Positions 27,415-35,825 of a stretch of 64,000 bases of DNA are shown in pieces. The first letter of the stretch is position 1. Every line of letters begins with the position of its first letter. The stretch comes from Chryseobacterium sp. Tr-659 (lineage in GTDB: Bacteria; Bacteroidota; Bacteroidia; Flavobacteriales; Weeksellaceae), in assembly GCF_011752975.1 (NCBI RefSeq), contig NZ_VWWP01000010.1:62001-126000 (forward strand), in the 5' to 3' direction. The position numbers were made by a program, and so were the translations under genes. The notes beneath the pieces were generated by a model. That model was not told the origin of the DNA. It did no database searches and was given only the letters and a program-made list of their open reading frames with translations.

Positions 27415-28257
27415 ATGAATTTGATTATTAAAAAGAATATACTTTTAGAAAATAAAGAAACAAAAGGTTTTCTTGCTGATGCTTTTTATGTTGAAGGTGA
27501 ACAAAAGTTACCGTTGGTTATATTTGTTCATGGCTACAAAGGTTACAAAGACTGGGGAGCCTGGGAACTGATGGCTCATAAGTTGGCTAAAGCCGGCTTT
27601 TTCTTCGTTAAGTTTAATTTTTCACATAACGGAACTACAATAGAAGATCCTGAAAATTTTGCTGATCTGGAAGCTTTTGGGAATAATAACTACTCTAAAG
27701 AGCTCTCTGACCTTGGAGTGGTAATTGATCATTTTTCTAAAGATCCGCATATTGATGATCAAAAGATCGTGCTGATTGGACACAGCAGAGGAGGAGGAAT
27801 TTCTATTATTAAAACTTTTGAAGATGAAAGAATCAATGGATTGATTACTCTGGCAAGTGTAGATACCTTAGACCGCTTTCCTAAAGAAGAAGCTTTTGAG
27901 AACTGGAAAAGAAGTGGAGTGTATTATGCCCTGAACGGGCGTACAAAACAGGAAATGCCCCACTACTATCAGTTTTATGAAGATTATGAAAAGGATATTC
28001 ATCGTTTTGATGTGGAGCGTGCAGCCGAAATGGCAAAGGCTTATATGCTGATTATTCATGGAACAGATGATGAGGCTGTAGAATCCAAGCAGGCTGAGCA
28101 TCTTCACATTCTTAATCCCAATTCTGAGCTCTTCCTGATTGAAAATGCCAATCATACTTTCGGAGCTAAAGAACCCTGGGCAGGAGATCAACTGCCTGAA
28201 GATCTGTATTGTGTGACTGAAAAATGTATTGATTTTATAAAAGGAAAATTGCAATAG
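27415..28257 (+). CDS. Alpha/beta hydrolase, dienelactone-hydrolase-like
   Basis: A 280-residue cytosolic hydrolase without signal peptide. HGYKGYKDWG carries the oxyanion region, GHSRGG is the nucleophile elbow, the acid is in HGTDDEAV and the base is His in NANHTFG. The closest described group is alpha/beta hydrolases of the dienelactone or acyl-esterase type. It is transcribed away from the T9SS gene. The substrate is unknown. Confidence 0.85.
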   Translation: MNLIIKKNILLENKETKGFLADAFYVEGEQKLPLVIFVHGYKGYKDWGAWELMAHKLAKAGFFFVKFNFSHNGTTIEDPENFADLEAFGNNNYSKELSDLGVVIDHFSKDPHIDDQKIVLIGHSRGGGISIIKTFEDERINGLITLASVDTLDRFPKEEAFENWKRSGVYYALNGRTKQEMPHYYQFYEDYEKDIHRFDVERAAEMAKAYMLIIHGTDDEAVESKQAEHLHILNPNSELFLIENANHTFGAKEPWAGDQLPEDLYCVTEKCIDFIKGKLQ

Positions 28258-28312
28258 AATGGTATAATTTTCGTTACATTAGCTTAATCACTATATAAAT
28301 ATAAGTATAATT

Positions 28313-28822
28313 ATGAAAAAAATGATTGCAGGCGCATTAGCGCTATCATTAATGGCAACAGTGGTTTCCTGTAAGAAAGAAACCAAAACAGAATCTTCAA
28401 CAAGTACAGATACTTTGGCTACCGTAATGCCGAAAGATTCTGCTGCAATGCCTAAAACAGACTCGGCATCCGCATCTTCTACGGCAGTTACAGAGAATAT
28501 CATTACTAAAAATGTAGGGAAATATCCACATGATATCAAGCTGTTTGAAGACAAAAGTATCACGGAAAGGTTAAAGAAATTAGTAGGAACCCAATACGAT
28601 GAAATGGTAAAAAATTTCGATGTGGAAAGCCCTATTACTTCTGAAAACGGGATTTATAAACTGACAGGATGTAAGCAGCATGACTGTCCGGGATATTCCA
28701 CGGATATCTATTTTGATTCTAAAGATAATAATCTGAATGTCTTAATAGATCAAAATGGAAAGCTGACAGATTTCAGCGAAAAGAAGAAAATAACAGTCAC
28801 AAAGTCGCTAAAAGCAAAATAA
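28313..28822 (+). CDS. Small lipoprotein, function unknown
   Basis: A 169-residue lipoprotein: lipobox VVSC at residues 17-20, a Ser/Thr/Ala-rich linker to ~residue 62, then a folded domain (NVGKYPHDIKLFEDKSITERLKKLVGTQYDEM ... GCKQHDCPGYSTDIYFDSKDNNLNVLI). Two cysteines in the GCKQHDCPG segment could pair. I do not recognise the family. The linker composition recalls the lipoprotein at 7331. A convergent terminator follows. Confidence 0.65.
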   Translation: MKKMIAGALALSLMATVVSCKKETKTESSTSTDTLATVMPKDSAAMPKTDSASASSTAVTENIITKNVGKYPHDIKLFEDKSITERLKKLVGTQYDEMVKNFDVESPITSENGIYKLTGCKQHDCPGYSTDIYFDSKDNNLNVLIDQNGKLTDFSEKKKITVTKSLKAK

Positions 28823-28826
28823 AAAA

Positions 28827-28857
28827 GAAGCCTGAAATTTTTCAGGCTTCCTTTTTA
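28827..28857. terminator. Bidirectional terminator
   Basis: GAAGCCTGAAA and TTCAGGCTTC with a 3-4 nt loop, flanked by A and T runs, between convergent genes that are only 32 bp apart. Confidence 0.85.
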
Positions 28858-29679
28858 TTTAATGGTCAAAATAGTCCAGGCTTCTTCAACTTTGCTTTCC
28901 AGAAGTAATTTCTGGGCATCAAGATGAATATTTTCATCGGCATGGAAATCTCCGGCAGGTAACACTTCGGTATTAGCCAGCATGCCAAGGTCATTTCCTG
29001 TAAATATTTTGCTGTATTTAATAGCATCTGGGAGCAGATCAAAACCTATTCCTTTTGTTACCAGAGGTTTCGGAACTTCAAAAAGACTATTTTCATTGCT
29101 TCTGGAATACCAGTTACTGCCTAAACGGGCTACCATATCCAGTTTTTTCTGATCAAGGTTTCCTGTTTCATTCAGATATTCTTCTCTGATATGGATTTTC
29201 TGAACTTCACAGATTACCAAGTTTCCTGCGCCACCCTGATCTCCTAATGGTTTTACCTCTAAAACTTTGCATTCAAAGTTTACGGGGCATTCCTCAATCA
29301 GTTTGGGTTGTACAAGATCTGCATCTTTCATGGTAAGACCAGATTTAATAAACTCGTTAACTCCTGTTCCGTATTCTGTAGATGCCAGGGAAATCTGTTG
29401 TACAATAGGAAAATTTACTGTTCCAATAACAACTTCCGGAACTTCCAGAATATTTTCCAGGGTATGTTTAGTTGTATTATCACGTACACGTCTTGATGGG
29501 GAAAATATCAGAATTGGAGGAACCGTGCTGAACATATTGAAGAAGCTGAATGGGGATAAATTATTATTTCCGTCTTTATCCACCGTAGAAGCTAAAGCAA
29601 TAGGGCGTGGCGAAACAGCTGTCTGCATAATCGTCTGCAGCTGTACGGAGGTTATTTCGGAGGGGATTACTGTTTTCAT
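28855..29679 (-). CDS. Flavin reductase-like FMN-binding protein
   Basis: A 274-residue protein with the split-barrel flavin reductase fold. SPRPIALASTVDKDGNNNLSPFSFFNMFSTVPPILIFSP at residues ~27-66 is the typical FMN-binding stretch, followed by RRVRDNTTKHTLENI. It would reduce or bind FMN. It is the downstream end of the tyrosine-catabolism region on the same strand, and such genes are often found there in Bacteroidota, so it may support an aromatic oxygenase. That link is inference. Confidence 0.8.
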   Translation of the reverse strand: MKTVIPSEITSVQLQTIMQTAVSPRPIALASTVDKDGNNNLSPFSFFNMFSTVPPILIFSPSRRVRDNTTKHTLENILEVPEVVIGTVNFPIVQQISLASTEYGTGVNEFIKSGLTMKDADLVQPKLIEECPVNFECKVLEVKPLGDQGGAGNLVICEVQKIHIREEYLNETGNLDQKKLDMVARLGSNWYSRSNENSLFEVPKPLVTKGIGFDLLPDAIKYSKIFTGNDLGMLANTEVLPAGDFHADENIHLDAQKLLLESKVEEAWTILTIK

Positions 29680-29729
29680 TTTTTTGTTTTTAACACTTAA
29701 GTTATTTTAGTTGTCGATGATAATAGCTT

Positions 29730-29790
29730 AATTAAGTTCACTTTAGCCTTTGAAAATCTCCGATTTTCAAAGGCTAAAGTGAACTTAATT
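29730..29790. repeat. Perfect long intergenic hairpin
   Basis: Two perfectly complementary 29-nt arms (29730-29758 and 29762-29790) with a 3-nt loop TCC. Beyond the arms, TGATAA and TTATCA pair again after a short bulge. It lies between two genes on the - strand. Words within it (GAAAATC..GATTTTC, TTAAGTTCAC, CTTTAG) recur in the palindromic region at 54327-54524. It could block transcription or protect mRNA ends. Confidence 0.75.
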
Positions 29791-29836
29791 TTATCATGAT
29801 TATATAACTCAAAAAACTAAAGTGCTTAAATAGTAA

Positions 29837-31084
29837 TTAAAGTGTTGGAATAATTTTACCCGAAACGTCACCAAAACCTACTCTTACACCATCTTTTTCA
29901 GCCCAGGCCTTCATGGTTACAGTATCATTATCTTCAATGAATTTTCTTTCTTCTCCATTGCTTAATGATAATGGATTTTGTCCTCTCCAAGTCAGTTCAA
30001 GCATGGATCCGAATGATTTTGGATCACTTCCTGAAATTGTACCGCTGGCATACAGATCGCCCACTTCAACGTTACATCCGTTTACCGTGTGGTGTGCCAG
30101 TTGCTGTGTCATATTCCAGTACATGTGTTTGTAATTGCTTTCGCAGATCAGGTTTTGTTCTCCATTTTCCGGTTGGATATAAACTTCAAGGTTGATATCG
30201 TAGTTTTTGTCGCCTTCAAATTTTAAATAATCTAAAACTTCAGGATCCTGAGTTGGAGAAGCGGTTCTGAATGGCTCCAGAGCTTCAAGTGTAACTACCC
30301 ATGGAGAGATAGATGAACCGAAGTTTTTGGCAAGAAATGGTCCTAGCGGAACATATTCCCATGCCTGGATATCTCTTGCAGACCAGTCATTGAATACCAC
30401 CATTCCGAAGATGGCATCTTCTGCTTCTTTGGTAGAAATACTTTCTCCCATCTCTGTATTTTTGTTGATGATGAAAGCCATTTCCAATTCAAAATCCAAT
30501 TGCTTACATGGTCCGAAAACAGGTTTGTCTGCATCAGCAGGTTTCATCTGACCTTTTGGGCGGTTGATTTCCGTTCCTGAAACTACGATAGAAGAAGCTC
30601 TTCCGTGGTAACCTACCGGTAGGTGCTTCCAGTTGGGTAATAATGCATTTGCAGGGTCACGGAACATTTTTCCTACATTGGTAGCATGTTCGATGCTGCT
30701 GTAAAAATCTGTGTAGTTCGGGATATGAACAGGCATCATCATTTTTACCTTATCAAGGTCATAGAAAGCTTCTTCGATAGTTTTCTGATCTTTTGATAAT
30801 GCGGAGCCTTCCTGCAATAATGTTTGGATTTTAGTACGAACAGCATTGGTTACAGGTTTTCCCAATTCAATAAACTCATTGATGGTGTATGCTTCAAAAA
30901 CATTGTCGTCTAATCCTTCAATATCTTCAAAATAGCCAAGATCGTACAGTGTTGCAAGATCCACTACCTGATCTCCGATTCTTGTACAGCATCCGATGTA
31001 TTCTTTATTAAAAACTGCGACTCCGAAAGGAATATTGTGTATAGAAAAATCCGAATTTGAGGAATAGTCTACAAATGATTTCAT
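29837..31084 (-). CDS. fahA: Fumarylacetoacetase
   Basis: A 415-residue enzyme that hydrolyses fumarylacetoacetate to fumarate and acetoacetate, the last step of tyrosine breakdown. The N-terminal FAA_hydrolase_N-like part carries NIPFGVAVF and CCTRIGDQVVDL. The catalytic domain has DFYSSIEHATNVGKMFR, LPVGYHGRASSIVVSGTEI, the Glu/Asp metal ligands in QLDFELEMAFII and VVFNDWSARDIQAWEYVPLGPFLAKNF. The length matches FAH. hppD and hmgA lie upstream in the same region and on the same strand. Confidence 0.95.
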   Translation of the reverse strand: MKSFVDYSSNSDFSIHNIPFGVAVFNKEYIGCCTRIGDQVVDLATLYDLGYFEDIEGLDDNVFEAYTINEFIELGKPVTNAVRTKIQTLLQEGSALSKDQKTIEEAFYDLDKVKMMMPVHIPNYTDFYSSIEHATNVGKMFRDPANALLPNWKHLPVGYHGRASSIVVSGTEINRPKGQMKPADADKPVFGPCKQLDFELEMAFIINKNTEMGESISTKEAEDAIFGMVVFNDWSARDIQAWEYVPLGPFLAKNFGSSISPWVVTLEALEPFRTASPTQDPEVLDYLKFEGDKNYDINLEVYIQPENGEQNLICESNYKHMYWNMTQQLAHHTVNGCNVEVGDLYASGTISGSDPKSFGSMLELTWRGQNPLSLSNGEERKFIEDNDTVTMKAWAEKDGVRVGFGDVSGKIIPTL

Positions 31085-31135
31085 AAGTTTAGATTTAAGT
31101 TAGATTACAATATTATCCGGAAGATTTCCAGATAT

Positions 31136-31600
31136 TTATTTTGCCTTTTTGGTTGAGTAAGATGCTTCATCAATCCATCTGTCTTTGGTATTGACATCGA
31201 TGAGGTACAGAATATTATCCTGCTGCGTCAACAGTAATGTTTTCGTAACAGGCATCGGGATCTTTTTATTTTCAAGCATATCTGCTCTTAAAGAAATAAT
31301 ATTTTTCTTTCTGACAACGTCTCCGGTGAAAACATTGGAACTGCTTTCTCCTGTGGCTTTATCATCAAATACTTCTACATAAGTGGCATTATTTCCTTTG
31401 ATAATAATAAAATCACGTTCTGTATGATCGGCTTCATCTTTAATGAAAACAAATTTTTTGTTGTCAATATTTACATTTTCAAGATGCTGATTGATGCCTT
31501 TTCTTTGCTCAAGTCGGTTAAGGATTTCATTCAGTGATCCATATTGAGCTTTGAGCCCTAAAGTTCCAAGGAAAAAAATCCCGATTAAAAATTTTCTCAT
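31136..31600 (-). CDS. Secreted protein of unknown function within the tyrosine region
   Basis: About 154 residues. Signal peptide MRKFLIGIFFLGTLGLKAQ supports the ATG at 31600. The body (SLNEILNRLEQRKGINQHLENVNIDNKKFVFIKD ... SLRADMLENKKIPMPVTKTLLLTQQDNILYLIDV) shows no motif that I recognise. It lies between hppD and fahA on the same strand with gaps of 72 and 51 bp, so it is probably co-transcribed. Confidence 0.6.
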   Translation of the reverse strand: MRKFLIGIFFLGTLGLKAQYGSLNEILNRLEQRKGINQHLENVNIDNKKFVFIKDEADHTERDFIIIKGNNATYVEVFDDKATGESSSNVFTGDVVRKKNIISLRADMLENKKIPMPVTKTLLLTQQDNILYLIDVNTKDRWIDEASYSTKKAK

Positions 31601-31672
31601 ATACTGTGTTTTATAAAAAAGTTTTGCCAGAATACTGTATCCTGACAAAACTTAATATTTCTTAACGTAAAA

Positions 31673-32803
31673 TTAAAGATTACCTCTTCTTTCCTGTTCT
31701 CTTTCTAATGCTTCGAACAAAGCTTTGAAGTTTCCGGCACCAAAACTCTGTGCACCGTGTCTTTCAATGATTTCGAAGAATAGAGTAGGGCGGTCTTCTA
31801 CAGGCTTGGTAAAGATCTGAAGTAAGTACCCTTCTTCATCATGATCAATAAGTATACCTAACTCCTGAAGTTTTTTAAGATCTTCATCAATATGGCCTAC
31901 TCTTTCAGGAACCATGTCATAATAAGCTTCAGGTGGAGCAGAAAGAAACTCTACACCACGTTTTTTTAATTCGGTTACTGTGTGGATGATATCTTTTGTA
32001 GCCACAGCAATGTGTTGCACACCTTCACCTTCGTAGAAATCAAGATATTCTTCTACCTGAGATTTCTTTTTGCCTTCTGCAGGTTCATTGATAGGGAATT
32101 TTGCATATCCGTTTCCGTTGGACATTACTTTAGACATCAATGCAGAATATTCTGTGTTGATCTGTTTGTCATCAAAAGAAAGGATGTTTACGAATCCCAT
32201 TACTTTCTCGTACCATTCCACAGTTGGGATCATTCTGTTCCAGTCTACATTTCCTACACAGTGGTCTACATACAATAAACCTGCTTCTTCAGGTTTGTAA
32301 TCGCTTTCCCACTTTTCATACCCAGGCATGAAAGCACCATTGTAATTTTTTCTTTCAATAAACATGTGAACGGTTTCTCCATAAGTATAGATTCCGGACA
32401 TTCTTACCTCACCATGCTCATCAGTTAAAGTTACAGGCTCTAAATAGGGTTTTCCACCTCTTTTAGTAGTCTCTTCGAAAGCTGCATAAGCGTCATCTAC
32501 CCAAAGTGCCAAAATTTTTACCCCGTCACCATGTTTTTTTACGTGTTCGCTGATAGGAGAATCAGACTTAAGCCCGGTAGTTAATACCAATCTGATTTTT
32601 CCCTGTTGAAGCACATAAGATGCGCGGTCTCTCACTCCTGTTTCAGGACCGGCATAAGCCACAGACTGAAAACCGAAAGCGGTTTTGTAATAATGGGCAG
32701 CCTGTTTTGCATTTCCTACATAAAACTCAATATAATCTGTACCGTTAATCGGTAAGAAATTCTCTGCTTGAGCAATTTTCTCGGCAAATGTAAGTGTTGA
32801 CAT
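31673..32803 (-). CDS. hppD: 4-hydroxyphenylpyruvate dioxygenase
   Basis: A 376-residue non-haem iron enzyme converting 4-hydroxyphenylpyruvate to homogentisate. Two vicinal-oxygen-chelate halves are visible. Iron ligands are the His in LLYVDHCVGNV, the His in EGVQHIAVAT and the Glu in LFFEIIER, with the final RHGAQSFGAGNFKALFEALEREQ being typical of the family. Length normal. It probably starts the transcript running through the small secreted gene to fahA. Confidence 0.96.
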   Translation of the reverse strand: MSTLTFAEKIAQAENFLPINGTDYIEFYVGNAKQAAHYYKTAFGFQSVAYAGPETGVRDRASYVLQQGKIRLVLTTGLKSDSPISEHVKKHGDGVKILALWVDDAYAAFEETTKRGGKPYLEPVTLTDEHGEVRMSGIYTYGETVHMFIERKNYNGAFMPGYEKWESDYKPEEAGLLYVDHCVGNVDWNRMIPTVEWYEKVMGFVNILSFDDKQINTEYSALMSKVMSNGNGYAKFPINEPAEGKKKSQVEEYLDFYEGEGVQHIAVATKDIIHTVTELKKRGVEFLSAPPEAYYDMVPERVGHIDEDLKKLQELGILIDHDEEGYLLQIFTKPVEDRPTLFFEIIERHGAQSFGAGNFKALFEALEREQERRGNL

Positions 32804-33005
32804 ATTTTCTCTTTTACTTTTATTTTATTGGTATGCAAATTACAAAAAACTTGGACATGGCGAAAATATTCCATAATAATCCTTGAATATATTTAACATA
32901 AAGTTAAAGAAGAGTTCACTTAAGTATATTTAAGTTTCTTACGTTTAATATGGGCTACCTACATTTGTAATACAAAAGACAAGTGAAAAAAATATTTCGA
33001 AACAT

Positions 33006-33034
33006 GAAAGCCGTAGAGATTCTCTACGGCTTTC
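33006..33034 (-). terminator. Terminator of the 33035 gene
   Basis: Fourteen-base arms GAAAGCCGTAGAGA and complement with a single-base loop. It ends 1 bp before the stop codon region of the 33035 gene and lies 200 bp upstream of hppD. Confidence 0.75.
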
Positions 33035-33829
33035 TTATGAATGGGTTTCTATTTTTCTGTTGAGTCTCCCCGCATCGGGGTTATAATTGTCCCAGATTTT
33101 CCAGGTATTATCTATTTTTTTGATAAAATAAATCTGAGTGCTTAACTGATTGACAAAATGTTCTTCACCTGTTTCGCCTACTTTAAACAGGAGATTCCAG
33201 AATTCCTGGGATTCCAGTATCTTTTTGTCCGGTTCATCAGTAACGACGTTGATGTCAAAAACTTCGTAATTCGAACGGTTATTTTTAGTTACCAGCTGAA
33301 AGTCTTTGTCACACAATTCTTTACTGAACTGTGAAACTCTTTCCAGAAATGGAGAATCTTCGAATACCAGTTCTTTAAAAATCCCGGTATTATGATTGGG
33401 AAACTGTTTACAGAATTCAAATGCTATGGAACAGTAATCATAAACCATCTGGGTGAGAAAAGACAGGTCGTTCGTTTGCTGGTTGTCTTCTTTTTTGTGT
33501 CTTACAGAAAGGATATAATCATTAAGATCTTTATAGCCTAGAAAAATACAGATCTTATCCAGTGTTTTTAAGAACCTGAGATCACTGTGGGTTTTATCCT
33601 GATAGTCGTTTTCAAAAAAACGTTGTAAAGTAACATGAGAAATGGTGTTTCCAATCTCGAATTTTTTCCCTCCTTTCAATTCATCAGCTTCAGAGAGTTC
33701 TTCTTTTATTATTTCGGAAAGAATAATATAATGGCTTCTCTTCCATTCATTCACATTCCCCAAAACAGAATTCCTTACTTTCGAATGCTTTACAACTTCT
33801 TCTCGTATAGAATTATATATAGTCTTCAA
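33035..33829 (-). CDS. Protein of unknown function with HTH-like N-terminus, TTG start
   Basis: A 264-residue protein. Residues ~60-110 (ISHVTLQRFFENDYQDKTHSDLRFLKTLDKICIFLGYKDLNDYI) look like a helix-turn-helix-type domain found in Bacteroidota regulators. The C-terminal ~110 residues have alternating strands ending STQIYFIKKIDNTWKIWDNY, similar to NTF2-like domains. The start is TTG at 33827-33829, preceded by AAGGAAA, one of the few good Shine-Dalgarno sites here; the first in-frame ATG comes more than 100 codons later. It may regulate neighbours, which is a guess. Confidence 0.6.
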   Translation of the reverse strand: MKTIYNSIREEVVKHSKVRNSVLGNVNEWKRSHYIILSEIIKEELSEADELKGGKKFEIGNTISHVTLQRFFENDYQDKTHSDLRFLKTLDKICIFLGYKDLNDYILSVRHKKEDNQQTNDLSFLTQMVYDYCSIAFEFCKQFPNHNTGIFKELVFEDSPFLERVSQFSKELCDKDFQLVTKNNRSNYEVFDINVVTDEPDKKILESQEFWNLLFKVGETGEEHFVNQLSTQIYFIKKIDNTWKIWDNYNPDAGRLNRKIETHS

Positions 33830-33968
33830 TTTCCTTGTTTTAGAAAGAGTTTTATCAAAAATACTGCCAAAATGTTAAAGTTTTTTTATGATTCTATTTA
33901 TCAGGCTTCAAAATTTGTTTTCGTATTTTGCATAAAAACAGCAGCGGGAGACTTTTGTGGTTTGATTA

Positions 33969-35243
33969 TCAGTGTTTAAATCTTTCAAAAGCCGCCCTTT
34001 CCAGCATCTCTCTGTCATCAGGATGAGCAATACTGATCAGCTCCTGTGCTCTCTGGCGTAGATTTTTACCATACAGATAAGCTGTTCCGTATTCAGTAAC
34101 TACATAATGGATATGGCCTCTTGTTGTTACTACACCGGCCCCTTGTTTAAGGAAAGGAACAATTCGTGAAATGCCTTTTTTTGTTCTTGCCGTAATAGCA
34201 ATGATGGGTTTTCCGTCTTCGCTTAAAGCTGCGCCACGCATGAAATCCATCTGTCCTCCGATCCCACTGTACTGCATAGTTCCGATGGAGTCTGCGCAAA
34301 CCTGTCCGGTAAGATCTATTTCAATAGCTGAATTGATGGCTACCATTTTTTTGTTTCGCATGATATTGATCGGAAAGTTAACTTCACTTACGTCTCTGAA
34401 TGCAAATACAGTATTGTCATCCACATAATCATAAAGTTTTCTGGTTCCGAAACAGAAACTGGTAATGGTTTTATTATCGTTGTAGCCTTTGTATTTGTTG
34501 TTGATCACGTCATCCTGAATCAGATCAATAACCCCGTCGCTTAGCATTTCAGTATGGATTCCCAGATCTTTGTGATTGGTTAAACATTTTAAAACCGCAT
34601 CAGGAATAGTTCCGATCCCCATCTGAAGAGTAGATCTGTCTTCGATAAGTTCAGCTACATTTTTCCCTACAAGCATTTCTTCCGGACCTACCTTTGAACC
34701 ATAATCTACGGTAGGAAGTTCTTCCTCATGCCAAACCAGTTTATGAATTCTGCTGATGTGAATCATACCATCTCCATGAGTTCTCGGCATTCTCGGATTG
34801 ACAATGGCAACAATGATTTTTGCGGTATCTACAGCTGCTCTTGCAATATCTACAGAAGTTCCTAAAGTACAAAAACAATGTTTGTCCGGTGGAGAAACGG
34901 TAATCAGAGCCACATCAAGAGGAAGGATGTTTTTTCTGAATAAAATAGGAATTTCACTTAGAAATACGGGAACAAAATCTCCTCTGTCAGAATTTACAGC
35001 ATCACGAACAGGAGTAGAAACAAATAAAGAATTGATAAAAAAGCTGTCTTTGTATTCCGGCTTTGCAATTTCTACTTTTCCCTGCTGGGTAATAGAAACC
35101 ATTTCTACATTTTCCAACCGGTGTGATTGTCTTGCCAGCTCATCAATCAGGTAGTTGGGCGTACAAGCACTGCCATGGAAAAATACACGGTTCCCACTTT
35201 TTATCGTATATATTGCTTCTTCAGCACTGATGTAATTATTCAT
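33969..35243 (-). CDS. Acetyl-CoA hydrolase/CoA-transferase family protein (4-hydroxybutyrate CoA-transferase-like)
   Basis: A 424-residue family I CoA-transferase of the AcH/4HB group. Characteristic segments: NRVFFHGSACTPNYLIDEL, LQMGIGTIPDAVL, LGIHTEMLSDGVIDL and GIGGQMDFMRGA. These enzymes move CoA between acetyl-CoA and a short-chain acid. Its position next to tyrosine genes suggests handling of acetoacetate or acetate, by inference. A promoter lies at 35307-35340. A second, longer family member is encoded at 35826. Confidence 0.87.
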   Translation of the reverse strand: MNNYISAEEAIYTIKSGNRVFFHGSACTPNYLIDELARQSHRLENVEMVSITQQGKVEIAKPEYKDSFFINSLFVSTPVRDAVNSDRGDFVPVFLSEIPILFRKNILPLDVALITVSPPDKHCFCTLGTSVDIARAAVDTAKIIVAIVNPRMPRTHGDGMIHISRIHKLVWHEEELPTVDYGSKVGPEEMLVGKNVAELIEDRSTLQMGIGTIPDAVLKCLTNHKDLGIHTEMLSDGVIDLIQDDVINNKYKGYNDNKTITSFCFGTRKLYDYVDDNTVFAFRDVSEVNFPINIMRNKKMVAINSAIEIDLTGQVCADSIGTMQYSGIGGQMDFMRGAALSEDGKPIIAITARTKKGISRIVPFLKQGAGVVTTRGHIHYVVTEYGTAYLYGKNLRQRAQELISIAHPDDREMLERAAFERFKH

Positions 35244-35306
35244 ATATTCTGTTTTTTGATAGGATGTTAATCGTATTTCTTACCTCATAAAATACCTCTC
35301 TTCTTT

Positions 35307-35340
35307 CAAAGATAGTCTTTATACTGATACCTATTTCAAA
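35307..35340 (-). promoter_or_regulatory. Promoter of the 424-residue CoA-transferase gene
   Basis: On the - strand TTTG (35340-35337), 22-bp spacer, then TATCTTTG (35314-35307). Leader of about 57 nt to the ATG. Confidence 0.6.
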
Positions 35341-35404
35341 TAATTTGGATATCATGAAAAGACTTTTGTCATGTGGAATAGATTGGGATAAGTCAAAAAA
35401 AATA

Positions 35405-35438
35405 AAGGACTAAATGCCATGGCATTCAGTCCTTTTTA
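35405..35438. terminator. Terminator hairpin
   Basis: AAGGACTAAATGCC and GGCATTCAGTCCTT pair with one mismatch and run into TTTT. It lies just downstream of the small GG-leader peptide gene on the - strand. Confidence 0.7.
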
Positions 35439-35459
35439 TGATTATACGTGTATCATGCG

Positions 35460-35645
35460 TTACAGACCATAGAGTCTTTTACATACACATACCGTATGAG
35501 CAGAATTTTCAGGATAAGTACAAAAATCTTCAGGAAGTGCTTCTACAAATTGATTCATAAGTTGAACACAAACAACTCGAGTTGGATTATTCCCTCCTTT
35601 TACATTTTTTAATTCGTTTCTCTTTAATTTTTTAAGATTTTTCAT
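35460..35645 (-). CDS. Double-glycine-leader peptide, bacteriocin-like precursor
   Basis: A 61-residue peptide. Residues 1-18, MKNLKKLKRNELKNVKGG, match the Bacteroidota GG-type leader (Lys-rich, hydrophobic residues at fixed spacing, Glu-Leu, then Gly-Gly), which C39-peptidase ABC transporters cleave. The 43-residue core has four cysteines at 26, 42, 53 and 55, including a CVC pair, suggesting disulfides or modification. It has its own terminator. No C39 transporter or modification enzyme is visible in the window, so export must depend on a distant gene. Product activity is unknown. Confidence 0.72.
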   Translation of the reverse strand: MKNLKKLKRNELKNVKGGNNPTRVVCVQLMNQFVEALPEDFCTYPENSAHTVCVCKRLYGL

Positions 35646-35825
35646 GAATAATTTTTGGTATTAGTTTTTCCTACTCATATAGCTTTTCGGATTACGCTTT
35701 TAAAATCTTTTAAATTTAAAAATTAATTCCGATATATATGATTTATTCGAAAAAAACCGCCATTAAACCTTGAAAAAGTCAATGACGGTCAATTATTTTA
35801 AAACTTTACTTAAACCATACCCAGG

